DNA of 53,096 bases from an uncultured Collinsella sp. (GTDB lineage Bacteria; Actinomycetota; Coriobacteriia; Coriobacteriales; Coriobacteriaceae): positions 1 through 53,096 of the forward strand of contig CASDZW010000016.1 in NCBI GenBank assembly GCA_949285915.1, in the 5' to 3' direction. Shown piece by piece: positions 8,810-16,365 of the stretch. A program made the translations under genes and the position numbers. How positions within the stretch are numbered: the stretch's first letter is position 1; the number at the start of each line of letters is the position of its first letter. The notes below the pieces were generated by a model that had not been told where the DNA came from, searched no databases, and saw only the letters and a list, made by a program, of their open reading frames with translations.

Positions 8810-10534
8810 ATGCCCGCGACCCCTTGGGGATTCAGAGACATCTTGCCGGAAGAAGCGCTTGTGCGCGAGGCGGTGGCCGATACCGTGCGCGGGGTGCTGC
8901 GACGTGCGGACTATCTGCCGGTGGAGACGCCGCTTCTGGAGGACAAGGCCGCGCTCGAGGCAGACCGCCGCATCGCGGATACGCCTTTCAAACTGTTTGA
9001 TGATGACAGCCGCCTTTTGGTGGTGCGCCCCGACAACACCCTCTCAATTGCGCGCATGGTGTCGGCCCGCATGCGCTCGGCGGCGCTGCCGGTGCGTCTG
9101 CGCTACGAGGCGCCGGTCGTGCGCGACCAGGCGCGCCTGGCCGGAGGGTCCCGCCAGTTTACCCAGCTTGGTTTTGAGCTCATCGGCTCGGGCGGCGCGG
9201 CGGGCGACGCCGAGGTGGTGGAGCTGGTGCACGAGGTAACGTATGCCCTTGGCATCGACGATGTGCGCATCGTCTGCGGGAGCGTGCGCCCCTTTACCGA
9301 GTTGCTCGCCCGCTGCGGCGACGCCGAGCTGGCGCAGGACGCGCTCTCGCTCGTCCATGCCAACAAGCTGGTGGATCTTGATGCGCGCTTGGCGCAGGCA
9401 GATCTTGTCGCTCCGCTTGCCCGCGCCATCTCGGAGCTGCCGCGCGTTGTGGGCGATGCACGCGCGCTCGACGAGGTCGATGCGCTGCTCGCTGGCGCGG
9501 GCGTTTCTGTCTCCGCAACGGCGGAGCTGCGGGAGCTTCTCCTCGAGCTCGAGCGCCGCGGTGCCAAGGCGGCTGCCGACCGCATTACCTTTGACTTCTC
9601 TATCACGAATTCGTTTGACTATTACACGGGCCTTGTGCTCAAGGTATACGCTGGCGAGCTTTCCGACCCCGTGGGCTCGGGCGGGCGGTATGACGCCATC
9701 TTTACCGGGACGTTTGCAGATAAGGACCAAGTTCCCGCCGCGGGCTTTGCCTTCTCGCTGGAGCGGCTTGCCGGAACCTGCCGGCTGCCAGAGCGGACCG
9801 GCCAGGTTGCCGTTGAGGGTGCGGTTACCCGTGAGGCTGCGGCGCCCCTGCGCATCGCGGTTCCCAAGGGATCGCTTTTTGCTGGAACGCTCGAGGTGCT
9901 CGAGGCGGCGGGACTCGCGGTGGACGAGCTGCGCGAGCCCGGTCGTCGCCTGATTGTCGCCGGGCGCGACCTTGTGGGCGCGGGCACAGAAGATGCCGAG
10001 ACGGACATCGGCGATGTCGAGTTCATCATCGTGCGCGCTACCGACGCGCCGGCGTTTGTGGCTTGTGGCGGCGCCGATTGCGGTTTTTGCGGGCGTGACT
10101 CGCTCATCGAGGCAGACCTCGACCTGCTCGAGCTTGTTGACATGGGCTACGGCGCCTGCCGCTTCATCGAGGCGGAGCCGGCCGGCAGCGCCGGCGCGGC
10201 GGAGCGCGCCTATGCGCGGCGCGGCAGCCTGCGCGTGGCAACCAAGTATCCGCGCATTGCCCGTAGCTGGTACGAGAGCCGTGGCATCACAGCGGATATC
10301 GTGGCGCTTCACGGCAACATCGAGCTCGGCCCTATCGTCGGCCTCTCCGACCGCATCGTCGATATCACCGCAACGGGAACGACCCTGCGTGAGAACGACC
10401 TCGTCATCACCGGGGAGATTATGACGTGCACGGCGCGCTTTTTTGCCAACCCCGGCCGCGCGCGCATCGACCCGCGCGTTCGCGCACTCGGCAGACGTCT
10501 GACGCGTGTTGCCACGTCGTGCGGGGTACAATAG
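8810..10534 (+). CDS. hisZG: HisZ-HisG fusion: ATP phosphoribosyltransferase, regulatory plus catalytic parts
   Basis: This 574-residue protein joins two normally separate subunits of the first enzyme of histidine synthesis. Residues 1 to about 330 are a HisRS-like HisZ domain (PWGFRDILPEEALVREAV, VVRPDNTLSIARMVSARM, GGRYDAIF). From about residue 345 to the end is a short-form HisG (LRIAVPKGSLFAGTLEVLEAAGL, then the family signature ELGPIVGLSDRIVDITATGTTL). HisG condenses ATP with PRPP; HisZ gives histidine feedback control. AAGGAGG precedes the ATG. No other his genes flank it, and an HPr gene follows after 45 nt. No frameshift is seen at the junction. Confidence 0.92.
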   Translation: MPATPWGFRDILPEEALVREAVADTVRGVLRRADYLPVETPLLEDKAALEADRRIADTPFKLFDDDSRLLVVRPDNTLSIARMVSARMRSAALPVRLRYEAPVVRDQARLAGGSRQFTQLGFELIGSGGAAGDAEVVELVHEVTYALGIDDVRIVCGSVRPFTELLARCGDAELAQDALSLVHANKLVDLDARLAQADLVAPLARAISELPRVVGDARALDEVDALLAGAGVSVSATAELRELLLELERRGAKAAADRITFDFSITNSFDYYTGLVLKVYAGELSDPVGSGGRYDAIFTGTFADKDQVPAAGFAFSLERLAGTCRLPERTGQVAVEGAVTREAAAPLRIAVPKGSLFAGTLEVLEAAGLAVDELREPGRRLIVAGRDLVGAGTEDAETDIGDVEFIIVRATDAPAFVACGGADCGFCGRDSLIEADLDLLELVDMGYGACRFIEAEPAGSAGAAERAYARRGSLRVATKYPRIARSWYESRGITADIVALHGNIELGPIVGLSDRIVDITATGTTLRENDLVITGEIMTCTARFFANPGRARIDPRVRALGRRLTRVATSCGVQ

Positions 10535-10579
10535 GCGGGCGAATTGCTGTTGCCGTCGATCCCGAGACGGGGGTTGCCC

Positions 10580-10837
10580 ATGATTTCCTTTACGCACGTC
10601 ATCGCCGGAGCGCAGGGGTTGCATGCGCGCCCTGTTGCCGAGATTGCGCGTCGCGCCCTTGATTGCGAGAGCCTCGTGACCTTCTCGGTGCGCAACCGCT
10701 CGACGGACGCTAAGGATATGGTGGGCCTCATGGGCCTCGATGCGCGGTGCGGCGAGACGGTCGAGGTGATGGTCGCGGGTGCCGACGAGGAGTCCGCGGC
10801 GGCAACCATGCAGGCCGTCTGCGAGGAGTTTCTGTAG
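10580..10837 (+). CDS. ptsH: HPr family phosphocarrier protein
   Basis: HPr carries phosphate from enzyme I to the sugar-specific PTS enzymes; several of these are encoded at 39400-50422. The 85-residue protein has the active-site loop QGLHARP with His15. At position 46, where Firmicutes HPr has the regulatory Ser (KSIMG), this protein has Asp (KDMVG). It therefore cannot be phosphorylated there by HPr kinase and may resemble the phosphorylated form. The ATG at 10580 gives the canonical N-terminus; an in-frame start at 10544 would add 12 unrelated residues. It probably shares a transcript with hisZG. A dedicated PTS paralogue (NPr-like) is the alternative. Confidence 0.88.
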   Translation: MISFTHVIAGAQGLHARPVAEIARRALDCESLVTFSVRNRSTDAKDMVGLMGLDARCGETVEVMVAGADEESAAATMQAVCEEFL

Positions 10838-10863
10838 CCGTATTCCGCTTTACATGCGTATGC

Positions 10864-10892
10864 TTGACGGCTGCATGTGGCTAAGATAGTCT
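10864..10892 (+). promoter_or_regulatory. Promoter of the YitT-like gene
   Basis: TTGACG (10864-10869), a 17-nt spacer and TAGTCT (10887-10892) lie 45 nt before the ATG at 10937. Confidence 0.5.
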
Positions 10893-10936
10893 GTAATCGG
10901 ACTAAATATCCAAACAATCTCAGGAGGATTGATACC

Positions 10937-11632
10937 ATGACCGCGGCTCATACCTTCCGGCCGCTCGTTCTGCCTGCCGATGCGCTGCAGCGCGTCGCCA
11001 AGCCTCACAACTTCCGCCGCGTGGCGTTCATCGCGCTCGGCGCCGCCATTCTTACTTTTGGCATCCACAACATCCATCAGGTAACAGGCATTACCGAGGG
11101 CGGCATCATCGGCGGCATGCTTCTCATCAACCACTGGTTTGGTATTCCCTCCTCTGCTGCGACGTTTGTGCTCGATGCCATCTGTTACGTGCTCGCCCTG
11201 CGCTACCTTGGCTGGCGCTTTTTGGTATGGTCTGGCGTCGCTACGTCGTTTACCTCGCTGTTCTACGCGCTGTGGGACGCCCTGCCGCATCTTCTGCCCG
11301 ACCTCTCCGCTCACCCGCTCGTGGCGGCACTCGCCGGCGGATGCTTTGTGGGCATCGGCTGCGGACTTATCGTGCGCCAGGGAGGGTCGTCGGGCGGTGA
11401 CGATGCGCTTGCGCTCGTGATCTCGCGCGTCACGGGGCTGCGCCTGTCCAAGTGCTATCTCGCGACGGACCTTTCGGTTCTTGCGCTGTCGCTTAGCTAT
11501 ATTCCGGTGCTCAAAATCGCCTGCTCACTGGTAACGGTGACCCTATCGTCGTTCCTTATCGACTGGGTGGTTGGTTTTGGCCAGCGCCCGGCGGAGGATG
11601 GTGCGCCGGAGCCTTCTGGGCGCGCTGCGTAA
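10937..11632 (+). CDS. YitT family membrane protein
   Basis: This 231-residue integral membrane protein matches the YitT/DUF161 family: FIALGAAILTFGIHNIHQVTGITEGGIIG, then NHWFGIPSSAATFVLDA, with GGSSGGDDALALVISR later. About five to six membrane segments are visible. The cytoplasmic C-terminal domain of many YitT proteins is missing; the protein ends in a short polar tail. Function is unknown for the family. A clear AGGAGG lies 8 nt before the ATG. It may be co-transcribed with manA, whose start is 46 nt downstream, although a separate -10 precedes manA. Confidence 0.82.
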   Translation: MTAAHTFRPLVLPADALQRVAKPHNFRRVAFIALGAAILTFGIHNIHQVTGITEGGIIGGMLLINHWFGIPSSAATFVLDAICYVLALRYLGWRFLVWSGVATSFTSLFYALWDALPHLLPDLSAHPLVAALAGGCFVGIGCGLIVRQGGSSGGDDALALVISRVTGLRLSKCYLATDLSVLALSLSYIPVLKIACSLVTVTLSSFLIDWVVGFGQRPAEDGAPEPSGRAA

Positions 11633-11638
11633 AACGGG

Positions 11639-11644
11639 TATACT
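11639..11644 (+). promoter_or_regulatory. Candidate -10 element (TATACT) for manA
   Basis: GGGTATACT lies 35 nt before the manA ATG. No recognisable -35 is present, so this is a weak call. Confidence 0.35.
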
Positions 11645-11678
11645 GGCTCGGGATTGTCTCATCTGCGGAGGATTGTCC

Positions 11679-12608
11679 ATGGATTCCATCATCACGCTCG
11701 ACCCCGTGTTCAAGCCCATGCTTTGGGGTGGCCGCAAGCTCGAGACCGAATTTGGGTTTGAGATTCCCGACGGTCGCATAGGGGAGTGCTGGTCCATCTC
11801 CGCACATCCCAACGGCGACTGCACCGTTTCGAGTGGCGCCTACGCTGGGCACGCGCTGTCTTGGCTGTGGGAGCATCATCGCGAGCTCTTTGGCAATGTC
11901 GAGGGCGACCGCTTTCCGCTGCTCATCAAGATCATTGATGCCGACGACGACCTCTCCATCCAGGTACACCCCGACGATTCTTATGCCGCGGTGAACGAGG
12001 ACGGCTCGCTCGGCAAGAAGGAGTGCTGGTACGTGCTCTCCGCCGAGCCTAACACCAAGATTGTGATTGGGCAGAACGCGCGCTCTCGCGAAGAGTTTGC
12101 GCAGATGGTGGCCGCGCAGCGTTGGGACGAGCTGGTAAACAGGATTCCCGTGCATACGGGAGATTTCTTCCAGATTGATGCGGGCACCGTGCACGCGATC
12201 CTGGGCGGCACGGTGATTCTCGAGGTGCAGCAGTCCTCTGACATCACCTACCGCGTGTACGACTTCGACCGCAAGCAAGCCAACGGGACGCTCCGCGAGC
12301 TCCATCTCGACCGCGCGCTCGACGTTATTGACTACGACGTCCCCACCCCCGCATCCGGTGAGATTCCGCCGGCGGAAGGTCCCGTGCAGGTGCTCGAGCA
12401 AAATGACCGTTACACCGTGGAGTGCGTTGAGGTTGCGGGCGAGCTCGCTGTGCCGACCCCGCATCCCTTCACCTGCGTGACGGTGACCAAGGGTGAGGGC
12501 ACGGTTTGCGGCCTGCCGGTACATCGCGGCTCCAGCCTGCTCGCGTTGGCCGCTTGCGAGGAGCTCGAGTTCAAGGGCGACATGGAAGTCGTTTTGGCGT
12601 ACTGCTAA
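11679..12608 (+). CDS. manA: Mannose-6-phosphate isomerase, class I type
   Basis: This enzyme interconverts mannose 6-phosphate and fructose 6-phosphate using zinc. The 309-residue length fits the short Bacillus/Clostridium type. Cupin motifs are visible: LLIKIIDADDDLSIQVHPDD (zinc-binding Gln and His), KKECWYVL (zinc-binding Glu), and GDFFQIDAGTVHAI (second zinc His). The later RELHLDRALDVIDY is also typical. GGAG lies before the ATG. It links mannose entering through the PTS to glycolysis. In-frame extension to 11571 overlaps the yitT-like gene and is rejected. Confidence 0.93.
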   Translation: MDSIITLDPVFKPMLWGGRKLETEFGFEIPDGRIGECWSISAHPNGDCTVSSGAYAGHALSWLWEHHRELFGNVEGDRFPLLIKIIDADDDLSIQVHPDDSYAAVNEDGSLGKKECWYVLSAEPNTKIVIGQNARSREEFAQMVAAQRWDELVNRIPVHTGDFFQIDAGTVHAILGGTVILEVQQSSDITYRVYDFDRKQANGTLRELHLDRALDVIDYDVPTPASGEIPPAEGPVQVLEQNDRYTVECVEVAGELAVPTPHPFTCVTVTKGEGTVCGLPVHRGSSLLALAACEELEFKGDMEVVLAYC

Positions 12609-12678
12609 ACACCGACTGACCCAAGCGGTGGCGCTCTAGTTGGTTTAAGCCGCTCGAATCGCGTTTCGCAAACTTTTG

Positions 12679-12728
12679 TTACCTTAGGCTAATTTGCTCT
12701 TCACAACACAGCTTTCTCGTGATAGTTT
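12679..12728 (+). promoter_or_regulatory. feo operon promoter with DtxR/IdeR-like iron box
   Basis: The minus strand of 12679-12697 reads GCAAATTAGCCTAAGGTAA, matching the DtxR consensus TTAGGTTAGCCTAACCTAA at 13 of 19 positions, including the central TTAGCCTAA. Directly downstream are TTCACA (12700-12705), a 17-nt spacer and TAGTTT (12723-12728). The rest of the 205-nt gap after manA (12609-12678) shows no gene. Confidence 0.6.
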
Positions 12729-12813
12729 ACGTAGGTGAACAAATGCAGGGGCCGCGCAGGCGGCCCTTGCGGTTCTGGCGTGTTCGCTGCGGTGATACGA
12801 GGAGGTGGTCTTT

Positions 12814-13053
12814 GTGGCGGAAGGTCCCACGATGCCGGCGATGCCGCTGTCGATGGTTCATGCCGGCGACACGGTCACGGTTCGACGCGTGCGCGGCAAC
12901 GAGGACATGAAGCGTCATCTGGGCAACCTCGGCTTTGTCGACGGCTCTCGCGTGCATGTGATCTCGTCAAGCGGGGGAAACATCATCGTGACCGTCAAGG
13001 GCGCCCGGTTTGGGCTCGATGCGCGTGTGGCGCAGCATGTCATGACCGTATAG
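12814..13053 (+). CDS. feoA: FeoA domain protein (first copy)
   Basis: This is a small SH3-like FeoA protein, about 79 residues, thought to assist FeoB in ferrous iron uptake from the cytoplasmic side. Core motifs are AGDTVTVRRVRGNEDMKRHLGNLGFVDGSRVHVI and GNIIVTVKGARFGLDARVAQHV. The GTG at 12814 has GAGGAGG 8 nt upstream and is preferred over the in-frame GTG at 12805, which overlaps that site. It is first of a feoA-feoA-feoB cluster behind an iron-box promoter. Confidence 0.88.
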   Translation: MAEGPTMPAMPLSMVHAGDTVTVRRVRGNEDMKRHLGNLGFVDGSRVHVISSSGGNIIVTVKGARFGLDARVAQHVMTV

Positions 13054-13112
13054 AGCGCAGCGCGGGCGATAAGCCGCGCGTTGCGACAGGCTATCAAGAA
13101 AGGGGGAATCCA

Positions 13113-13334
13113 ATGAAGACGATGGGCGAGGTGGCGATTGGAGACAGCGCCACAATCGTGAAGCTCCACGGGGACGGTGCGCTGCGCCGTCACCTCATGG
13201 ACCTGGGCCTCATCAAGGGCACGCAGTTCCGCGTGGTCAAGGTCGCGCCGCTCGGCGATCCGATCCAGATCAGCGTCCGCGGCTACGAGCTCTCCATCCG
13301 CAAGGAGGAGGCTGCGATCGTGGAGGTGCAGTAA
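13113..13334 (+). CDS. feoA: FeoA domain protein (second copy)
   Basis: This second FeoA paralogue has 73 residues: GEVAIGDSATIVKLHGDGALRRHLMDLGLIKGTQFRVVKVAPLGDPIQI, then RGYELSIRKEEAAIVEV. It is closer to classical FeoA than the upstream copy. AAAGGGGG lies before the ATG at 13113. Tandem FeoA genes before feoB occur in several anaerobes. A short hairpin with a run of seven T overlaps its stop codon. Confidence 0.93.
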   Translation: MKTMGEVAIGDSATIVKLHGDGALRRHLMDLGLIKGTQFRVVKVAPLGDPIQISVRGYELSIRKEEAAIVEVQ

Positions 13335-13345
13335 CCTCTTTTTTT
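13323..13345 (+). terminator. Weak terminator at the end of the second feoA
   Basis: GAGGT (13323-13327) pairs with ACCTC (13334-13338) and seven T follow. The stem is only 5-6 bp, so read-through into feoB is likely. Confidence 0.4.
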
Positions 13346-13355
13346 ACCGGTAGAG

Positions 13356-13409
13356 TTAGGCGAGGCTAACAAATGATACCGCACGAGAAGCATTTGTTAG
13401 CTAAGGTAA
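13356..13409. promoter_or_regulatory. Iron-box-like sites and inverted repeat upstream of feoB
   Basis: TTAGGCGAGGCTAACAAAT (13356-13374) matches the DtxR consensus at about 12 of 19 positions. GCTAACAAATG (13365-13375) and CATTTGTTAGC (13391-13401) are perfect inverted copies 15 nt apart. The second arm runs into TTAGCTAAGGTAA (13397-13409), nearly the same core as the box before the first feoA. Two repressor dimers could bind face to face. Confidence 0.55.
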
Positions 13410-13481
13410 ATATCTTTCACCCATATTCGGCGTCGCCTGACTCAGAACAACTTGCGTTTCAAAGCCAAGAAAGAAGGATAC

Positions 13482-15710
13482 ATGGCAGACACAGAGCTTC
13501 GCGTCGCATTGGCGGGAAACCCCAACTGCGGCAAGACGACCTTATTCAACCTCATCACCGGCCAGAACGGCTATGTGGGCAACTGGCCGGGCGTGACGGT
13601 GGAGAAGAAGCAGGCGCGTCTTACGAGTGATAAGAACGTCATTGTGACGGACCTCCCTGGCATCTACTCGCTTTCGCCCTACAGCCCCGAGGAGCGCGTC
13701 AGCCGCGACTATCTCATGAGCGGCGAGCCCGACGTGGTGATCCAGCTGCTGGACGCCACCAACCTCGAGCGCAACCTCTACCTCGCGCTGCAGGTCATCG
13801 AGTGCGGGCTGCCGGTTGTGGTGGCGCTCAACATGGCCGACCTGGTGGAGAAAAACGGCGACAAGATCGACACCGCCGCGCTCTCGCGCCGTCTCGGCTG
13901 CCCGGTCGTTATGGTTTCCGCCCTCAAGAACCAGGGTATCGACAAGCTCTTTGCTGAGGTGAAAAAGGCAGCCTCTCAGAAGGGCAAGGTGGCCGAGCAC
14001 GCATTCGACTCCGCTATCGAGGGCGTTCTCGAGAAGATCGAGGCGCTCCTGCCGGCATCGGTGCCGGCGGAGAAGCGCCGCTACTTTGCGGTCAAGCTCT
14101 TTGAGCGCGATGCCGACGCGCAGAAGAGCATCAACCTCACAAAGGACGCCGCGACGAGCGTCGAGGCGCTCATCGCCCAGTGCGAGAGCGACTGCGACGA
14201 CGATGCGGAGTCCATCATCACTGGCGAGCGCTACGCCGTGATCGCGCACATCATGGACGAGTGCGTGAAGAAGGCGCCGGTGCGCATGTCAACTTCCGAG
14301 AAGATCGACCGCATCGTTACGAACCGCATCCTGGGCCTTCCCATCTTCATCCTCATCATGTGGGCGGTCTATAGCATCGCCACGAGCGCCGACGCGTTCG
14401 GCACCGCGGGCACCGACTGGGTGAACGACAACCTCTTTGGTGAGGGCTTCGAGCTCTTTGGCATGGCGTTCCCGTCAATCCCCGGCGCTATCGAGGGCTG
14501 GCTCGTGTCGATCGGGGCGAGTGATCTTGTCCAGAGCCTCGTACTCGACGGCATCGTGGCGGGCGTTGGCGCGGTCCTCGGCTTTATCCCACAGATGTTT
14601 GTGCTGTTCGTGCTGCTGTCGTTCCTCGAGGACTGCGGGTACATGGCGCGCGTGGCCTTTGTGATGGACCGCGTGTTCCGTCGCTTCGGCCTGTCGGGCA
14701 AGTCGTTCATCCCCATGCTCGTCGCCACGGGCTGCGGCGTGCCGGGCGTGCTCGCTACCAAGACCATCGAGAACGAGAAAGACCGTCGTATGACGGTCAT
14801 GACCACCACGTTTATTCCCTGCGGCGCGAAGCTCCCCATCATCGCGCTGCTCATGGGCGCGCTCGTGGGCGACGCGGAGGCCAGCTGGATCAGTCCGCTC
14901 TTCTACTTCCTCGGCGTCATCGCCGTTATTGTCTCGGGCATCATGCTCAAGAAGACGAGGCTCTTTGCCGGGCGCCCCACGCCGTTTGTGATGGAGTTGC
15001 CGAGCTACCACTTCCCGTCCATCCGCTCGTGGGCGCTGCACGTGTGGGAGCGCGTCTCTGCCTACATCAAGAAGGCCTTTACGATCATCTTCGCCTCCAC
15101 GGTTGTGGTGTGGTTCCTCACCAACTTTGGCGTGTTCGAGGGCGGCTTTGGATTCCTCCCGGCCATGGAGGGCATCCCCGAGGAGTTCACCGACTACTCT
15201 GCGCTCGCTATGTTCGGCAGCATGATCGCTCCCATCTTTGCCCCGCTTGGCTTTGACTCGTGGCAGGCGACGGCCATGTCCATCACCGGACTTGTTGCCA
15301 AGGAGAACGTTGTTGCTACGGCAAGCTCGCTTCTTCACATCGCGGACGGCACCGAGACCGACCCGAACCTCTGGGCTGCCTTTGCTGGCATGTTCCCCAC
15401 GGTAGGCGCCATTGCCGCGTTCGGTGCGTTCAACCTGCTGTGCGCGCCGTGCTTTGCCGCGATGGGCACCATCCGCGCCCAGATGAACTCGGCCAAATGG
15501 ACCGCGATTGCCATCGGCTACGAGTGCGGCTTCGCGTGGGTCGTGGGGTTGATGATCAACCAGTTCTACCTCGCGGCAACCGGTGTGTTCAGCTTCTGGA
15601 CCATCGTGGCGGTGGCGTGCGCGGCCGCGATGCTCTTCCAGCTCTTCCGTCCCATGCCCCGCTACGCATGGACCGACGAGCACGATACCGCGGTGGCTGC
15701 CACCGCGTAG
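13482..15710 (+). CDS. feoB: Ferrous iron transporter FeoB
   Basis: FeoB is the membrane ferrous-iron permease with an N-terminal GTPase. The protein is 742 residues. G1 is GNPNCGKTTLFN (about 12-23), G2/G3 region GNWPGVTVEKK and DLPGIYSLSPYSPEE, G4 NMAD, G5 SALKNQG. The membrane part carries the two conserved gate-like segments (GCGVPGVLATKTIENEKDRR and CGAKLPIIALL) and many transmembrane helices. The ATG at 13482 follows AAGAAGGATAC; an in-frame start at 13452 adds a basic stretch not seen in FeoB. Iron-box-like sites lie upstream. Confidence 0.97.
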   Translation: MADTELRVALAGNPNCGKTTLFNLITGQNGYVGNWPGVTVEKKQARLTSDKNVIVTDLPGIYSLSPYSPEERVSRDYLMSGEPDVVIQLLDATNLERNLYLALQVIECGLPVVVALNMADLVEKNGDKIDTAALSRRLGCPVVMVSALKNQGIDKLFAEVKKAASQKGKVAEHAFDSAIEGVLEKIEALLPASVPAEKRRYFAVKLFERDADAQKSINLTKDAATSVEALIAQCESDCDDDAESIITGERYAVIAHIMDECVKKAPVRMSTSEKIDRIVTNRILGLPIFILIMWAVYSIATSADAFGTAGTDWVNDNLFGEGFELFGMAFPSIPGAIEGWLVSIGASDLVQSLVLDGIVAGVGAVLGFIPQMFVLFVLLSFLEDCGYMARVAFVMDRVFRRFGLSGKSFIPMLVATGCGVPGVLATKTIENEKDRRMTVMTTTFIPCGAKLPIIALLMGALVGDAEASWISPLFYFLGVIAVIVSGIMLKKTRLFAGRPTPFVMELPSYHFPSIRSWALHVWERVSAYIKKAFTIIFASTVVVWFLTNFGVFEGGFGFLPAMEGIPEEFTDYSALAMFGSMIAPIFAPLGFDSWQATAMSITGLVAKENVVATASSLLHIADGTETDPNLWAAFAGMFPTVGAIAAFGAFNLLCAPCFAAMGTIRAQMNSAKWTAIAIGYECGFAWVVGLMINQFYLAATGVFSFWTIVAVACAAAMLFQLFRPMPRYAWTDEHDTAVAATA

Positions 15711-15711
15711 C

Positions 15712-15916
15712 GTTCGTTTTGCACGGAGCGTGTGCATCCAGCACGCTCCGTGTGCAATTCGCACGCCCTGTGTGCATCTGTAACGCTCCGTGTGCAATTC
15801 GCACGCCCTATGTGCAACTTGCACGGAAAAAGCCGCGTGAAGCGTGCGAGATGCACACGAGGTGTGCAGACTGCACATAATGCGTGACGAACGCACACAG
15901 GGCGTGCAGATTGCAC
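15712..15916. repeat. Array of 20-bp-spaced GTGC-N5-GCAC palindromes in two clusters
   Basis: Nine 13-bp dyads of form GTGC-N5-GCAC begin at 15732, 15752, 15772, 15792, 15812 and, in inverted orientation, at 15844, 15864, 15884 and 15904. Spacing is exactly 20 nt within each cluster, with a 32-nt step between clusters. A degenerate tenth unit begins at 15712. Some dyads are nearly perfect (GTGCAACTTGCAC). Because the clusters are inverted, 15761-15775 can pair perfectly with 15893-15907. The array fills the gap between feoB and the Cys-rich partner gene. Confidence 0.85.
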
Positions 15917-15958
15917 ACAAAGCGGGTAGAGTAAGCACCAGCAAACTTAGGAGGAGCC

Positions 15959-16165
15959 ATGTCCCCAGCCGATATCGTCATTCTCGCGCTTATCGCCGTG
16001 GCGTTCGCGGCTGTCTGCGTGCGCATCAAACGGCACGGCACGTGCGCGGACTGCGCGGAGGGCGGCGCGTGCTCGGGGCACTGCTCTGTCTCGCAGAAGA
16101 AGAGCTGCCCTGCCTGCAAGGGCGTGGACGCTGTTGCCGAGGAGCTCGGCCGCGGCGTTAGGTAG
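15959..16165 (+). CDS. FeoB-associated Cys-rich membrane protein
   Basis: This is a 68-residue protein with one N-terminal membrane helix (ADIVILALIAVAFAAVCV) followed by a Cys-rich tail: TCADCAEGGACSGHC, then SCPACKG. That layout matches the FeoB-associated Cys-rich membrane protein family, which sits beside feoB and may hand over or sense iron. AGGAGGAG lies directly before the ATG. A GGGTAGAGT at 15924-15932 could be part of its own promoter, at the edge of the palindrome array. Confidence 0.85.
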   Translation: MSPADIVILALIAVAFAAVCVRIKRHGTCADCAEGGACSGHCSVSQKKSCPACKGVDAVAEELGRGVR

Positions 16166-16260
16166 CCCTGTTCGGCACACTTTCGACCAAGAATATTGAG
16201 TCGCGCGGGATGTTTGATTGCATGACTTGCGCGTATCAGATGGGCCATGGTTCTTTTGCG

Positions 16261-16278
16261 AGGACCGTGGTCCTTTTT
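16261..16278 (+). terminator. Terminator after the feo cluster
   Basis: AGGAC (16261-16265) pairs with GTCCT (16270-16274), loop CGTG, followed by TTTT. The stem is short. Confidence 0.5.
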
Positions 16279-16283
16279 CATGA

Positions 16284-16299
16284 GAAACTTCACGGTAAC
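16284..16299 (+). promoter_or_regulatory. GlnR-box-like site upstream of the glnA-like gene
   Basis: GAAAC, six bases, GTAAC fits half of the actinobacterial GlnR consensus (GTNAC-N6-GAAAC repeats). It lies 67 nt before the ATG, and a GlnR-type regulator is encoded directly after this gene. Only one pair of half sites is clear. Confidence 0.45.
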
Positions 16300-16365
16300 A
16301 AACGTGTGAGAGAGTAAGTCAATCTGCGTTATGCCGGGGATCCGGCTGCGGGCGAAAGGATATCC

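Noticed and set aside
9044-10624. 526-codon ORF antisense to hisZG
   Set aside because: Same third-position effect; no motif, no ribosome-binding site.
12609-12678. tRNA-like segment after manA
   Set aside because: A sequence resembling a T-arm is present, but no acceptor or anticodon stem can be built.
15589-15916. Repetitive Cys/His-rich peptides on the minus strand over the palindrome array
   Set aside because: The 20-nt period is not a multiple of three, the frames overlap feoB, and no ribosome-binding site is present. The peptides are by-products of the DNA repeat.
15712-15916. CRISPR array
   Set aside because: Units are contiguous 20-bp palindromes without unique spacers, and no cas genes are nearby.
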